Source: Flavobacterium weaverense
GTDB taxonomy: Bacteria > Bacteroidota > Bacteroidia > Flavobacteriales > Flavobacteriaceae
Assembly: GCF_003688495.1 (NCBI RefSeq)
Contig: NZ_REFH01000008.1
Span: forward strand, 620,001 to 684,000
Length of the DNA: 64,000 nt
Reading direction: 5' to 3'
Made by a program: the position numbers and the translations under genes. The notes under the pieces were generated by a model, which was not told the DNA's origin, did not search any database, and worked only from the letters and a program-made list of their open reading frames with translations. This document shows, piece by piece, positions 46,270 to 54,668 of this stretch (positions are counted from its first letter, which is position 1; every line of letters starts with the position of its first letter).

Positions 46270-47442
46270 ATGAACGAAGAAGAATTTGGATTTGAAACCC
46301 AAGCGATCCGCAATCAAATAGAAAGAACACAATATTTAGAGCATTCAGTGCCTTTATACTTAACTTCTAGTTTTGTTTTTGAAGATGCAGAAGATATGCG
46401 AGCATCATTCGCAGAAGAAAAGGATAGAAATATCTACAGCCGATACAGTAATCCAAATACCAACGAATTTGTAAATAAAATTTGTAAAATGGAAGGGGCT
46501 GAGGCCGGTTATGCCTTTGCTTCTGGTATGGCAGCGGTATATTCTACTTTAGGAGCTTTGTTAAAATCTGGTGATCACATCGTGTCAGCAGGAAGCGTTT
46601 TTGGAGCTACTCATTCTCTTTTTATGAAATACTTCCCGAAATGGAATATTGAAACTTCGTATTTTGATATCAACAAACCAGAAACTATTGAAAGTTTCAT
46701 AAAGCCCAATACAAAAATACTTTTCGCAGAGTCGCCGACTAATCCCGCAATTGATATTATTGATTTGGAGTTACTAGGAGACATAGCTAAAAAGCACAAT
46801 TTGATTTTAATAATTGATAATTGCTTTGCTACACCTTACATTCAACAGCCTATAAAATGGGGAGCGCATTTAGTCGTTCACTCCGCAACTAAGCTAATTG
46901 ATGGTCAAGGACGAGTTTTGGGAGGAGTAACTGTAGGAAATGTTGATTTGATTAAAGAAATATATTTATTTTCTAGACTCACAGGGCCATCTTTATCACC
47001 ATTTAATGCTTGGGTACTTTCAAAAAGTTTAGAAACATTAGCAGTTCGAGTAGAAAAACACTGCGAAAACGCACTTAAGGTGGCAGAGTTTTTAGAAAGT
47101 CATCCTAATGTCAACCAGGTAAAATATCCTTTTTTAAAGTCTCACGCGCAATACGAAATTGCCAAAAAACAAATGAGTTTAGGTGGAAACATTGTAGCAT
47201 TTGAAATCAAAGGAGGTCTTGAGGCTGGAAGAGCATTTTTAGATAAAATTAAATTATGTTCATTATCACCTAATTTAGGAGATACGCGAACAATTGTAAC
47301 GCATCCTGCTTCAACAACGCACAGTAAATTATCAGTTGAAGAACGTCTAGCTGTAAGTATCACAGATGGCTTAGTTCGTGTTTCTGTAGGGTTAGAAACT
47401 GTAAAAGATGTGATTGCTGATTTAGAGCAGGCGCTTGCGTAA
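46270..47442 (+). CDS. metZ: O-succinyl/O-acetylhomoserine sulfhydrylase or cystathionine gamma-synthase type enzyme
   Basis: 390 residues, PLP enzyme of the Cys/Met metabolism family; the PLP lysine is in VHSATKLIDGQG. Sequence style (YSRYSNPNTNEFVNK, AYA-type SGMAA loop) is closest to MetZ. It probably makes homocysteine from an activated homoserine and sulfide, in parallel with MetY. The real acyl donor is likely O-acetylhomoserine, as the only acyltransferase in the window is MetX-like; activity as gamma-synthase cannot be excluded. Confidence 0.88.
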   Translation: MNEEEFGFETQAIRNQIERTQYLEHSVPLYLTSSFVFEDAEDMRASFAEEKDRNIYSRYSNPNTNEFVNKICKMEGAEAGYAFASGMAAVYSTLGALLKSGDHIVSAGSVFGATHSLFMKYFPKWNIETSYFDINKPETIESFIKPNTKILFAESPTNPAIDIIDLELLGDIAKKHNLILIIDNCFATPYIQQPIKWGAHLVVHSATKLIDGQGRVLGGVTVGNVDLIKEIYLFSRLTGPSLSPFNAWVLSKSLETLAVRVEKHCENALKVAEFLESHPNVNQVKYPFLKSHAQYEIAKKQMSLGGNIVAFEIKGGLEAGRAFLDKIKLCSLSPNLGDTRTIVTHPASTTHSKLSVEERLAVSITDGLVRVSVGLETVKDVIADLEQALA

Positions 47443-47451
47443 GATTTTAGA

Positions 47452-47560
47452 TTTGTGATTAACGATTTTTGATTGTAGATTTGGTGTTGGTGCCAAAAAT
47501 TAAAAAATACGATACTAATTTTTAAAGATCTAAAATCGTTAATCCTCAATCAACAATAGT
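47452..47560. repeat. Spacer with inverted TTTAGATT-type repeats between metZ and rrf2
   Basis: TTTTAGATT and GATTAACGATT (about 47453-47480) are mirrored by AGATCTAAAATCGTTAATC (47526-47544). The spacer can fold and codes for nothing. Such low-complexity palindromes are common at junctions in this window. Confidence 0.55.
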
Positions 47561-47565
47561 TAAAA

Positions 47566-47976
47566 ATGCTTTCAAAAAAAACAAAATACGGAATAAAAGC
47601 AATGACTTTTTTGGCTCGTCAGGAGAACAACACTCCTATTCAAATTGCTGAAATAGCAAAAAGCGAAAACATTTCATTAAAGTTTTTAGAAAGTATTTTG
47701 TTATTACTTCGCCATTCGGGATTCTTAGGTGCTAAAAAAGGTAAAGGCGGTGGTTATTATCTAATCAAAGATCCCAAAGATATCAATATGGCTCACGTCT
47801 ACCGAATTTTAGAAGGACCCATAGCACTTTTGCCTTGCGCAAGTCACAATTTCTATGAAAAGTGTGATGATTGTAAAGATGAGGTGGCATGTGCTGTTCG
47901 CAAACTAATGATTGAAGTTCGTGATAATACGTTACAGATATTGGAAAGTAACACACTCGCTGATATCGCCTTTTAA
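47566..47976 (+). CDS. Rrf2 family transcriptional regulator, likely sulfur or Fe-S sensor
   Basis: 136 residues. An N-terminal winged helix (KYGIKAMTFLA; wing with AKKGKGGGYYL at 56-66) precedes a sensor segment with four cysteines, Cys91, Cys100, Cys103 and Cys109. E. coli IscR binds its cluster with three cysteines in this place, so a cluster is plausible; CymR-type regulators of sulfur genes belong to the same family. Its position between metZ and the assimilation operon suggests control of cysteine synthesis. A shared motif at the cysH, tauE and metY promoters is a candidate binding site. Confidence 0.9.
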   Translation: MLSKKTKYGIKAMTFLARQENNTPIQIAEIAKSENISLKFLESILLLLRHSGFLGAKKGKGGGYYLIKDPKDINMAHVYRILEGPIALLPCASHNFYEKCDDCKDEVACAVRKLMIEVRDNTLQILESNTLADIAF

Positions 47977-48000
47977 TTCATTATTTCAGTAATATTTATT

Positions 48001-48137
48001 TGGGCGTGTCCCGCAGTTTACTTCGTCGTTCCTCCTCGCAACTTCGGGTCGGGCTTTACGTTCCCGCTTTTATTTATTAAGTCTCGTTTTTCAAACGAAG
48101 CTCAATAAATAAAGAGCTCCACTTCAATCCCTCACGC
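48001..48137 (+). repeat. Flavobacterial dispersed repeat, GGGCGTG...CCCTCACGC type
   Basis: Begins with GGGCGTG (48002-48008), contains TTCGGGTCGGGCT and an internal stem TTTATTTATT / AATAAATAAA, ends with CCCTCACGC (about 48129-48137). The ends are partly inverted (GCGTG / CACGC). A second member lies at 59446-59534 in the other orientation. The rest of the 322-base gap (48138-48299) is AT-rich with small inverted repeats only. Confidence 0.75.
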
Positions 48138-48299
48138 AAAAAAATCGATTTCAGTTTTAAAATCTTTTATAAAACAACATTTTAGAAGATCTCGTTAATA
48201 AAAATAACAATCGATTATATTTTCTTAAATGTCTTCTATAGTTTAAAAAAAGAAATTAATTTCTTCAAAATTAAAATACCGCATCGCAAAACCTAAAAA

Positions 48300-49100
48300 C
48301 TAAAAAAGCAATTTATATCCCACCATAAAGAGCATAATTGCGATCGCGTTTCTCAAAAACAAATCTGGAACTTTTCCGCTAAGCATACTTCCAAAATAAA
48401 TTCCAGGAAGAGAACCCAGTAATAATTGTCCCAACAAGCCTAAATCTAAATTTCCCATAGATGCGTGCCCTAAACCAGCAACAAGTGTCAACGGAACAGC
48501 GTGAGCAATTTCAGTTCCCACTAGTCGTGGAGTTGCCAGAAGAGGATATAGGAAAAACAAAGTGACAGTTCCTAAAGCTCCGGCTCCAATTGATGTTAGT
48601 GTAACTGTTGCGCCAAGTAATATTCCAATTGCGACTGTCAGTAAATTGCGCGTTTTACTTTCGCTATGAAATTTATTGCCAGCGTGTTTTTGAGACAGAA
48701 TCATCAATTTCTTTTTAAATAAAACCGCTATTGATGTAAGGATAAGTGCCCAACCTAATCCGTATTTTATTATGTCGTTCAATGCGGTTACATCGGTTTT
48801 TATACTGTGTAAAATCCACAATGTTAGTAAAGCCGCTGGAACACTTCCTAGCGATAGCCAACCCGTAATAGACCAGTTGATGTTTTGTTTTTTATGATGG
48901 ACATAGATACCGCCCATTTTAGTAAAAGCTGCATACAATAAATCAGTGCCGACTGCGGTTGTAGGTGGGATTCCAAACCATAATAAGATAGGAGTCATCA
49001 AAGAGCCACCGCCTACACCTGTCATGCCTACAATGAAACCCACAAGTAATCCTGCAATTACTAACCCGAATTGGAAATCCATAAAATTTTTTTTCGACAA
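48300..49100 (-). CDS. TauE/SafE (TSUP) family sulfite or sulfate transporter
   Basis: 266 residues with about eight membrane helices. The N-terminal GFIVGMTGVGGGSLMTPIL and the central SIGAGALGTVTLFFLYP are the twin conserved motifs of the TSUP family. Members export sulfite, sulfoacetate or other organosulfur anions, or take up sulfate. Its place next to cysH and the shared motif in both promoters support a role in sulfate or sulfite movement. Divergent from cysH with a 303-base gap. Confidence 0.92.
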   Translation of the reverse strand: MSKKNFMDFQFGLVIAGLLVGFIVGMTGVGGGSLMTPILLWFGIPPTTAVGTDLLYAAFTKMGGIYVHHKKQNINWSITGWLSLGSVPAALLTLWILHSIKTDVTALNDIIKYGLGWALILTSIAVLFKKKLMILSQKHAGNKFHSESKTRNLLTVAIGILLGATVTLTSIGAGALGTVTLFFLYPLLATPRLVGTEIAHAVPLTLVAGLGHASMGNLDLGLLGQLLLGSLPGIYFGSMLSGKVPDLFLRNAIAIMLFMVGYKLLF

Positions 49101-49123
49101 AAATAATAATATTTTATAATCAT

Positions 49124-49139
49124 CCTATCGGGAAAGTAG
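49124..49139 (-). promoter_or_regulatory. Candidate sulfur operator before tauE
   Basis: Minus strand: CTACTTTCCCGATAGG, 24 bases before the start codon. It agrees with the cysH site at 14 of 16 positions and has the opposite orientation, each facing its own gene. Confidence 0.55.
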
Positions 49140-49322
49140 ACTAATTAATATATTTTAGTTAGAATTATGTGAAATGTAAACTAGCAAACTATTTTTTGAG
49201 AATATATTAAAATAATTGTGACAGTTTAAGAATTCCATAAAAATAATACTTAATCTCTTCAAAGCCTTTGCTATCAAGCGCTAAGAAGCGAACTAAAATT
49301 GAATAAAATATTTTTTTTTATT

Positions 49323-49351
49323 TTGTTTTCTAAAATTATGTATTACATTTG
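49323..49351 (+). promoter_or_regulatory. cysH operon promoter
   Basis: TTG (49323-49325), 18 bases, TACATTTG (49344-49351): a full Bacteroidota promoter. Initiation is expected near 49357. Confidence 0.8.
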
Positions 49352-49360
49352 CAATTCAAT

Positions 49361-49377
49361 CTACTATTCCGATAGGG
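49361..49377 (+). promoter_or_regulatory. Candidate sulfur operator in the cysH 5' region
   Basis: CTACTATTCCGATAGGG, lying just downstream of the -7 element, where a bound protein would block transcription. The core CTATTCCGATAG has dyad symmetry. The flanking TAATAG extends the symmetry. Confidence 0.6.
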
Positions 49378-49403
49378 TAATAGATTTAAAATAACATACA
49401 ATA

Positions 49404-50114
49404 ATGAGTATAATACTAGCGCAACAATTAAGTGAAAAAACGAAAAACTTCTCAATAGACGAGACGTTACGTTTTCTAGCTGCTGAATTTCAAAACGAAA
49501 TAGTTTTTTCAACTTCTTTTGGGCAAGAAGATCAAGTAATTACTGCGCTAATTGCTACCGATGATTTGCCAATCACCATTTTTACTTTGGATACAGGCCG
49601 ATTGTTTCAGGAAACTTATGATGTATTTCATAAAACATTGAAAAAGTATAAAAAAGAGATTAAAGTTTACTTTCCTGAGTCTGTCGCTGTAGAAGAATTA
49701 CTGAATAAAAAAGGTCCGAACAGTTTTTATGAAAGTATTGAAAATAGAAAAGAATGCTGTTTTATTCGAAAAGTAGCACCGCTAACCAAAGCATTAAGTG
49801 GAAATAAAATTTGGATTACAGGCTTGAGAGCAGAGCAATCAGAAAATAGAAATGATTTGGATTTTTTTGAATATGATGCGCATTTCAAGATCATCAAATT
49901 CAATCCGTTATTGAAATGGACGTTAGAAGAAGTTCAACACTATATTGATCATCATAATGTGCCACAAAATGTTTTACACAAACAAGGATTTATAAGCATT
50001 GGTTGCGCTCCTTGTACAAGAGCGATTGCTGCAGGAGAAGATATTCGAGCAGGAAGATGGTGGTGGGAATCCAGCCATAAAGAATGTGGTTTGCATGAGG
50101 CGAAGAAAGAGTAA
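49404..50114 (+). CDS. cysH: Adenylyl-sulfate (APS) reductase of the CysH family
   Basis: 236 residues. It reduces activated sulfate to sulfite. Four cysteines that bind the [4Fe-4S] cluster of APS-using enzymes are present (Cys118-Cys119 in ECCFIRK and Cys201, Cys204 in GCAPC), as is the C-terminal catalytic Cys228 in KECGLH. The presence of the cluster ligands and the absence of a cysC kinase gene mean that APS, not PAPS, is the likely substrate. First gene of cysH-cysD-cysN-sir-cobA-sirohaem synthase. Confidence 0.95.
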   Translation: MSIILAQQLSEKTKNFSIDETLRFLAAEFQNEIVFSTSFGQEDQVITALIATDDLPITIFTLDTGRLFQETYDVFHKTLKKYKKEIKVYFPESVAVEELLNKKGPNSFYESIENRKECCFIRKVAPLTKALSGNKIWITGLRAEQSENRNDLDFFEYDAHFKIIKFNPLLKWTLEEVQHYIDHHNVPQNVLHKQGFISIGCAPCTRAIAAGEDIRAGRWWWESSHKECGLHEAKKE

Positions 50115-50211
50115 AGAACAAAGAGAGTATAAAATATGATAATAGTGAGAGATTTTAGATGAGGCTACACAAACCTCGAACTTTTAACCTTAAACTTTTA
50201 AACAAAGAAAA

Positions 50212-51111
50212 ATGAGTACGACATTAAAAACAAATGCTTTAGAAAGCGAGGCGATATATATTTTTAGAGAAGTTATTTCTCAGTTTGACAAACCGGTTTT
50301 GCTTTTTTCAGGTGGAAAGGATTCAATTACTTTAGTGCGATTAGCTCAAAAAGCATTTTTTCCAGCTAAAATTCCTTTTCCATTGTTACATGTAGATACT
50401 GGTCATAATTTCCCTGAAACTATCGAGTTTAGAGACCGATTGGTTAAAGAATTAGGTTTAGAACTTATCGTTAGAAACGTTCAAGATGCTATCGACGAAG
50501 GTAAAGTAGTTGAGGAATCAGGAAAATATTCGAGTAGAAATAGTTTGCAAACTACTACACTTCTTGATGCAATCGAAGAATTTAAATTTGATGCTTGCAT
50601 TGGTGGTGCTCGTCGCGATGAAGAAAAAGCGAGAGCTAAAGAACGCATTTTTTCTGTTCGTGATGATTTTGGTCAATGGGATGAAAAAAATCAACGTCCT
50701 GAATTATTTGATTTGCTAAATGGCAAAATTGAAAATGGTCAAAATGTTCGAGTTTTCCCAATTTCAAACTGGACAGAGCTGGATGTTTGGAGTTATATCG
50801 AACAAGAACAAATTGAAATTCCATCTATTTATTTTTCACATAAACGCAAAGTCTTTATGCGAGATGGCTTGATTTGGTCTCATTCTCCTTTTGTATATCA
50901 AGAGGAAGATGAAGAAATCGAAGAAAGAATTGTTCGTTTCAGGACTGTGGGAGATATGAGTTGCACTGCTGCAGTTGATTCTTACGCTGCAACAATTACT
51001 GAGGTTGTCGGCGAAATTAGGACATCTACCATTTCTGAAAGAGGTGCTAGAATTGATGACAAACGTTCAGAAGCCGCAATGGAGAAAAGAAAACAACAAG
51101 GATACTTTTAG
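50212..51111 (+). CDS. cysD: Sulfate adenylyltransferase, small subunit
   Basis: 299 residues. The PP-loop SGGKDS near residue 31 binds ATP for activation of sulfate to APS. The C-terminal region with DDKRSEAAMEKRKQQGYF is characteristic. It works with the GTPase CysN encoded next. Confidence 0.97.
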   Translation: MSTTLKTNALESEAIYIFREVISQFDKPVLLFSGGKDSITLVRLAQKAFFPAKIPFPLLHVDTGHNFPETIEFRDRLVKELGLELIVRNVQDAIDEGKVVEESGKYSSRNSLQTTTLLDAIEEFKFDACIGGARRDEEKARAKERIFSVRDDFGQWDEKNQRPELFDLLNGKIENGQNVRVFPISNWTELDVWSYIEQEQIEIPSIYFSHKRKVFMRDGLIWSHSPFVYQEEDEEIEERIVRFRTVGDMSCTAAVDSYAATITEVVGEIRTSTISERGARIDDKRSEAAMEKRKQQGYF

Positions 51112-51222
51112 GAAATCATTTTAAATTATAAATTATGAATGTTTGAATTATTTCTGATGCATTTAAAATTCAACATTTAAAATAAAGTTTAGAATTCAAT
51201 ATTTAAAATAAAACAAAAACTG

Positions 51223-52467
51223 ATGGAAGTTTTAAAAATAGCAACAGCAGGAAGTGTAGATGATGGAAAAAGCACTTTAATTGGGAGATTATTGTATGAT
51301 ACGCAATCATTAACGTCGGATAAATTAGAAGCAATCGAAAAAAGTAGCAAGCAAAAAGGATATGATTATCTTGATTTTTCATTAGCAACTGACGGATTAG
51401 TTGCCGAGAGAGAACAAGGAATTACAATAGATGTAGCGCATATTTATTTTTCGACAGCCAAGAAAAGTTACATCATTGCTGATACGCCAGGCCACGTAGA
51501 ATATACAAGAAACATGGTGACAGGAGCTTCGACTTCGCAAGTTTCAATTATTTTGATAGATGCTAGAAAAGGAGTTATTGAGCAAACCTACCGTCACTTT
51601 TTTATCAATAATTTATTGAGAGTAAAAGATGTGATTGTTGCCGTTAATAAAATGGATTTAGTTGACTATTCTGAAGAAGTGTACAATAAAATCAAAGAAG
51701 ATTTTCAAGCGTTAAATGAAAAAAGCTCCTACAAAGAACAAAATGTAAGTTACATTCCATTAAGTGCTTTAACAGGAGATAATGTGGTAGAAACATTAGG
51801 AAAAATGCCTTGGTACACTGGACAAACTATTCTGCAACATTTGGAAGGATTAGAGTCAAAAGATATCTATGATAATGGAAAAGCACGTTTTCCTGTACAA
51901 ACGGTAATCCGTCCTAAGACAGAAGAATACCACGATTTTAGAGGGTATGCTGGTAAATTATACGGTAACAATATCAAAGTTGGAGATGCTGTGACTGTTC
52001 TTCCTTCTTTAACCAAATCTAAAGTAAGAAACATTCACTTTTTCGATAAACAATTTAGTGAAGCAAGCGTTGGTTCCTCCATTACTCTTGAATTAGAAAA
52101 TGATATTAATGTCACTAGAGGAGACATGATTGTAAAATCAGATGAACTTCCTAGAATAGAAAAAGACATCACTACAACCGTTTGCTGGATGGACAGCAAA
52201 AAATTATTTGCAGGAGCTAAATATTATATTCAGCATAACACAAATAGAGTTTTAGCTAAAATTGATAGTGTTAAAAACGTTATCGCAACTGATTATTCAG
52301 GTGCTATTCCAGCTACTCAATTATCCATTAATGAAATTGGAGAAGTCACAATTAAATTAAGTAAAGCTCTTTATTTTGATTCTCACAACGATAATAAATC
52401 AAATGGCGCTTTTATTTTAATTGATGCCTCCACAAACACTACAGCTGGAGTTGGTTTTATAAAGTAG
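51223..52467 (+). CDS. cysN: Sulfate adenylyltransferase, GTPase subunit
   Basis: 414 residues. An EF-Tu-like GTPase: P-loop GSVDDGKSTLIG (about 9-20), DTPGH and NKMD, then two beta-barrel domains. GTP hydrolysis drives the unfavourable formation of APS by CysD. No fused CysC kinase domain is present. It is 111 bases after cysD; this gap holds repeated AATTCAA.ATTTAAAAT blocks. Confidence 0.97.
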   Translation: MEVLKIATAGSVDDGKSTLIGRLLYDTQSLTSDKLEAIEKSSKQKGYDYLDFSLATDGLVAEREQGITIDVAHIYFSTAKKSYIIADTPGHVEYTRNMVTGASTSQVSIILIDARKGVIEQTYRHFFINNLLRVKDVIVAVNKMDLVDYSEEVYNKIKEDFQALNEKSSYKEQNVSYIPLSALTGDNVVETLGKMPWYTGQTILQHLEGLESKDIYDNGKARFPVQTVIRPKTEEYHDFRGYAGKLYGNNIKVGDAVTVLPSLTKSKVRNIHFFDKQFSEASVGSSITLELENDINVTRGDMIVKSDELPRIEKDITTTVCWMDSKKLFAGAKYYIQHNTNRVLAKIDSVKNVIATDYSGAIPATQLSINEIGEVTIKLSKALYFDSHNDNKSNGAFILIDASTNTTAGVGFIK

Positions 52468-52560
52468 ATCCTCCTAACCCGCCTCGGAATAAACAACCAT
52501 TTAAGACAACCACTTTCCATAACGGCTCCCCCTACTTCGTAGGGGGTCGGGGGAAGGAAA
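52468..52560 (+). repeat. Paired palindromic element between cysN and the sulfite reductase gene
   Basis: Left half 52468-52488 (TCCTCCTAACCCGCCTCGGA), degenerate, directly after the stop; right half 52521-52558 (GGCTCCCCCTACTTCGTAGG then GGGTCGGGGGAAGG) before the next start. Confidence 0.75.
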
Positions 52561-52574
52561 AATAATACTAGGAA

Positions 52575-54668
52575 ATGCAAAGTTTTAGAACAGAATTAGA
52601 AAATCCAATCGTCGAAAAAGAAATAATTGATTTAGAAAAAAAGATTCATGCTTTTCGTGGCGGAACAATTGATGGAGAACGTTTTCGCAGTCTTCGTTTA
52701 GCACGAGGGATTTATGGTCAACGCCAAGAAGGAGTTCAAATGATACGCATTAAATTACCTTTTGGAAAAGTAACTAGCGAGCAATTAGTGCGTATTACAA
52801 AAGTTTCTGATGAATATTCAACAGGCCGTTTGCATATTACCACACGTCAAGATATACAGATTCACTATGTCAGTCTAGACAGAACACCTGAACTTTGGGC
52901 AAATTTAGCTAAAGATGATATCACATTGCGTGAAGCTTGTGGAAATACGGTTCGCAATATTACAGCGAGCGAATTAGCAGGCGTAGATGTTAACGAACCT
53001 TTTGATGTCTCGCCATATGCTCATGGAATGTTTCAATATCTATTGCGAAATCCTATTTGCCAAGAAATGGGACGTAAATTCAAAATTTCATTTTCTTCGT
53101 CTGATGAAGATACTGCTCTAAGTTATTTACATGATTTAGGATTTATTCCAAAAATTGTTAATGGAAAAAGAGGATTCAAAGTGATGCTTGGCGGTGGATT
53201 AGGTTCTCAACCTATTCACGCAGAACTTTTAAGCGAATTTATTCCTGCAAACGAAATTGTTCCAACGGCTGAAGGTATCATTCGCGTTTTTGATAGACAT
53301 GGGGAACGCAATAAAAGAATGAAAGCACGTATGAAGTTTTTAATTAAAGACATTGGAAAAGAAGCTTTTCTAGAATTGGTTGAAAAAGAGAAAAAAGCAA
53401 TCGCTTTTGAAACATATGAAATTGACATCACAGGATTTGACGAAGTCATTCCAGAAACTTTATTGCAAGTGCCCAAAGTTATCATTGCGGATACTTCCGC
53501 TTATGAAAAGTGGAAAAAATCAAATGTTATCCCGCAAAAACAAAAAGGATATGTAGCCATTGGAATCAAAGTACTTTTAGGTGATTTTTATACTGATAAA
53601 GCGAGGGTTTTAGCAGACTTAATAAAAAATTATGCGGCTAATGAATTACGTTTTTCATTGCGTCAAAATATTGTGATTCGAAATGTGAAAGAAGAAAATC
53701 TTCCTTTTTTTTATCAAGAATTGGCTAAATTAGATATGGTCGCTCCAGGATACAATTCAACTGCAGATATTACCGCTTGTCCTGGAACTGATACCTGTAA
53801 CCTCGGAATTGCTAGTAGTACCGGAATTGCAGAAGAACTTGAGAAAGTTATTGAAGCCGAATATCCTCACTATAAAAACAATAGCGAAATTGAAATAAAA
53901 ATTAGCGGTTGTATGAATGCTTGCGGACAACACAATATGTCAGCAATTGGTTTTCAAGGAATGTCAATAAATGCTGGGAAATTAGTAGCTCCTGCTTTGC
54001 AAGTTCTTTTGGGTGGCGCAAACCTAGGAAACGGGAAAGGTCGTTTTGCTGATAAAGTAATCAAAATTCCCAGCCGACGAGGACCTGAAGCGTTGCGATA
54101 TATTTTAAATGATTTCGATGCAAATGCAAACGGATCTTCATTTGTAAATTATTATGAAGAAAAAGGTGAGAAGTATTTCTACGAAATTTTAAAACCTTTA
54201 GCTACTATAACCAACCTCACAGAAGCTGATTTTGTTGATTGGGGAAATGCTGATAATTACGTGAAGGCTGTTGGAGTTGGTGAATGTGCTGGCGTCGTGA
54301 TTGATTTAGTAGCGACTTTATTATTAGAAGCTAAAGATAAATTAACGTTTGCGAGAGAAGCTTTCGAAGAGAAAAAATGGTCAGACGCTATTTATCATGC
54401 GTATTCTGGTTTTGTAAATGGTGCTAAAGCATTGCTACTTTCTGAAAACCAAAAAACGAATCATCAGGCAGGAATAATAGAATTATTTGATACCGTTTTT
54501 GTAGAAACGAATAAAATTCCCTTTCAAACTTCATTCAAAGATTTAGTTTTCCAAATCAATAAGAATGAACCTTGTGAGGCTTTCGCCAAAAAATACATAC
54601 AACAAGCAATCACGTTTTTTGATACAATAGAAGAGTTCAGAGCTAAAGAATTAATATATGAAAAATAG
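52575..54668 (+). CDS. Sirohaem-dependent sulfite (nitrite/sulfite) reductase with C-terminal HEPN-like domain
   Basis: 697 residues. Two ferredoxin-like half domains alternate with two sirohaem/Fe4S4 domains. The cluster and sirohaem ligands are Cys402 and Cys408 (CPGTDTC) and Cys446 and Cys450 (CMNAC). It reduces sulfite to sulfide with six electrons; the gene context excludes a purely nitrite role. There is no CysJ flavoprotein gene, so ferredoxin, reduced by the FNR-like enzyme encoded downstream, is the likely donor. Residues from about 590 form an extra helical domain like HEPN, known on sulfite reductases in this phylum. Confidence 0.94.
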   Translation: MQSFRTELENPIVEKEIIDLEKKIHAFRGGTIDGERFRSLRLARGIYGQRQEGVQMIRIKLPFGKVTSEQLVRITKVSDEYSTGRLHITTRQDIQIHYVSLDRTPELWANLAKDDITLREACGNTVRNITASELAGVDVNEPFDVSPYAHGMFQYLLRNPICQEMGRKFKISFSSSDEDTALSYLHDLGFIPKIVNGKRGFKVMLGGGLGSQPIHAELLSEFIPANEIVPTAEGIIRVFDRHGERNKRMKARMKFLIKDIGKEAFLELVEKEKKAIAFETYEIDITGFDEVIPETLLQVPKVIIADTSAYEKWKKSNVIPQKQKGYVAIGIKVLLGDFYTDKARVLADLIKNYAANELRFSLRQNIVIRNVKEENLPFFYQELAKLDMVAPGYNSTADITACPGTDTCNLGIASSTGIAEELEKVIEAEYPHYKNNSEIEIKISGCMNACGQHNMSAIGFQGMSINAGKLVAPALQVLLGGANLGNGKGRFADKVIKIPSRRGPEALRYILNDFDANANGSSFVNYYEEKGEKYFYEILKPLATITNLTEADFVDWGNADNYVKAVGVGECAGVVIDLVATLLLEAKDKLTFAREAFEEKKWSDAIYHAYSGFVNGAKALLLSENQKTNHQAGIIELFDTVFVETNKIPFQTSFKDLVFQINKNEPCEAFAKKYIQQAITFFDTIEEFRAKELIYEK

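Noticed and set aside
52383..52580. Minus-strand ORF across the cysN/sulfite reductase gap
   Set aside because: Again read through a repeat element and antisense sequence.
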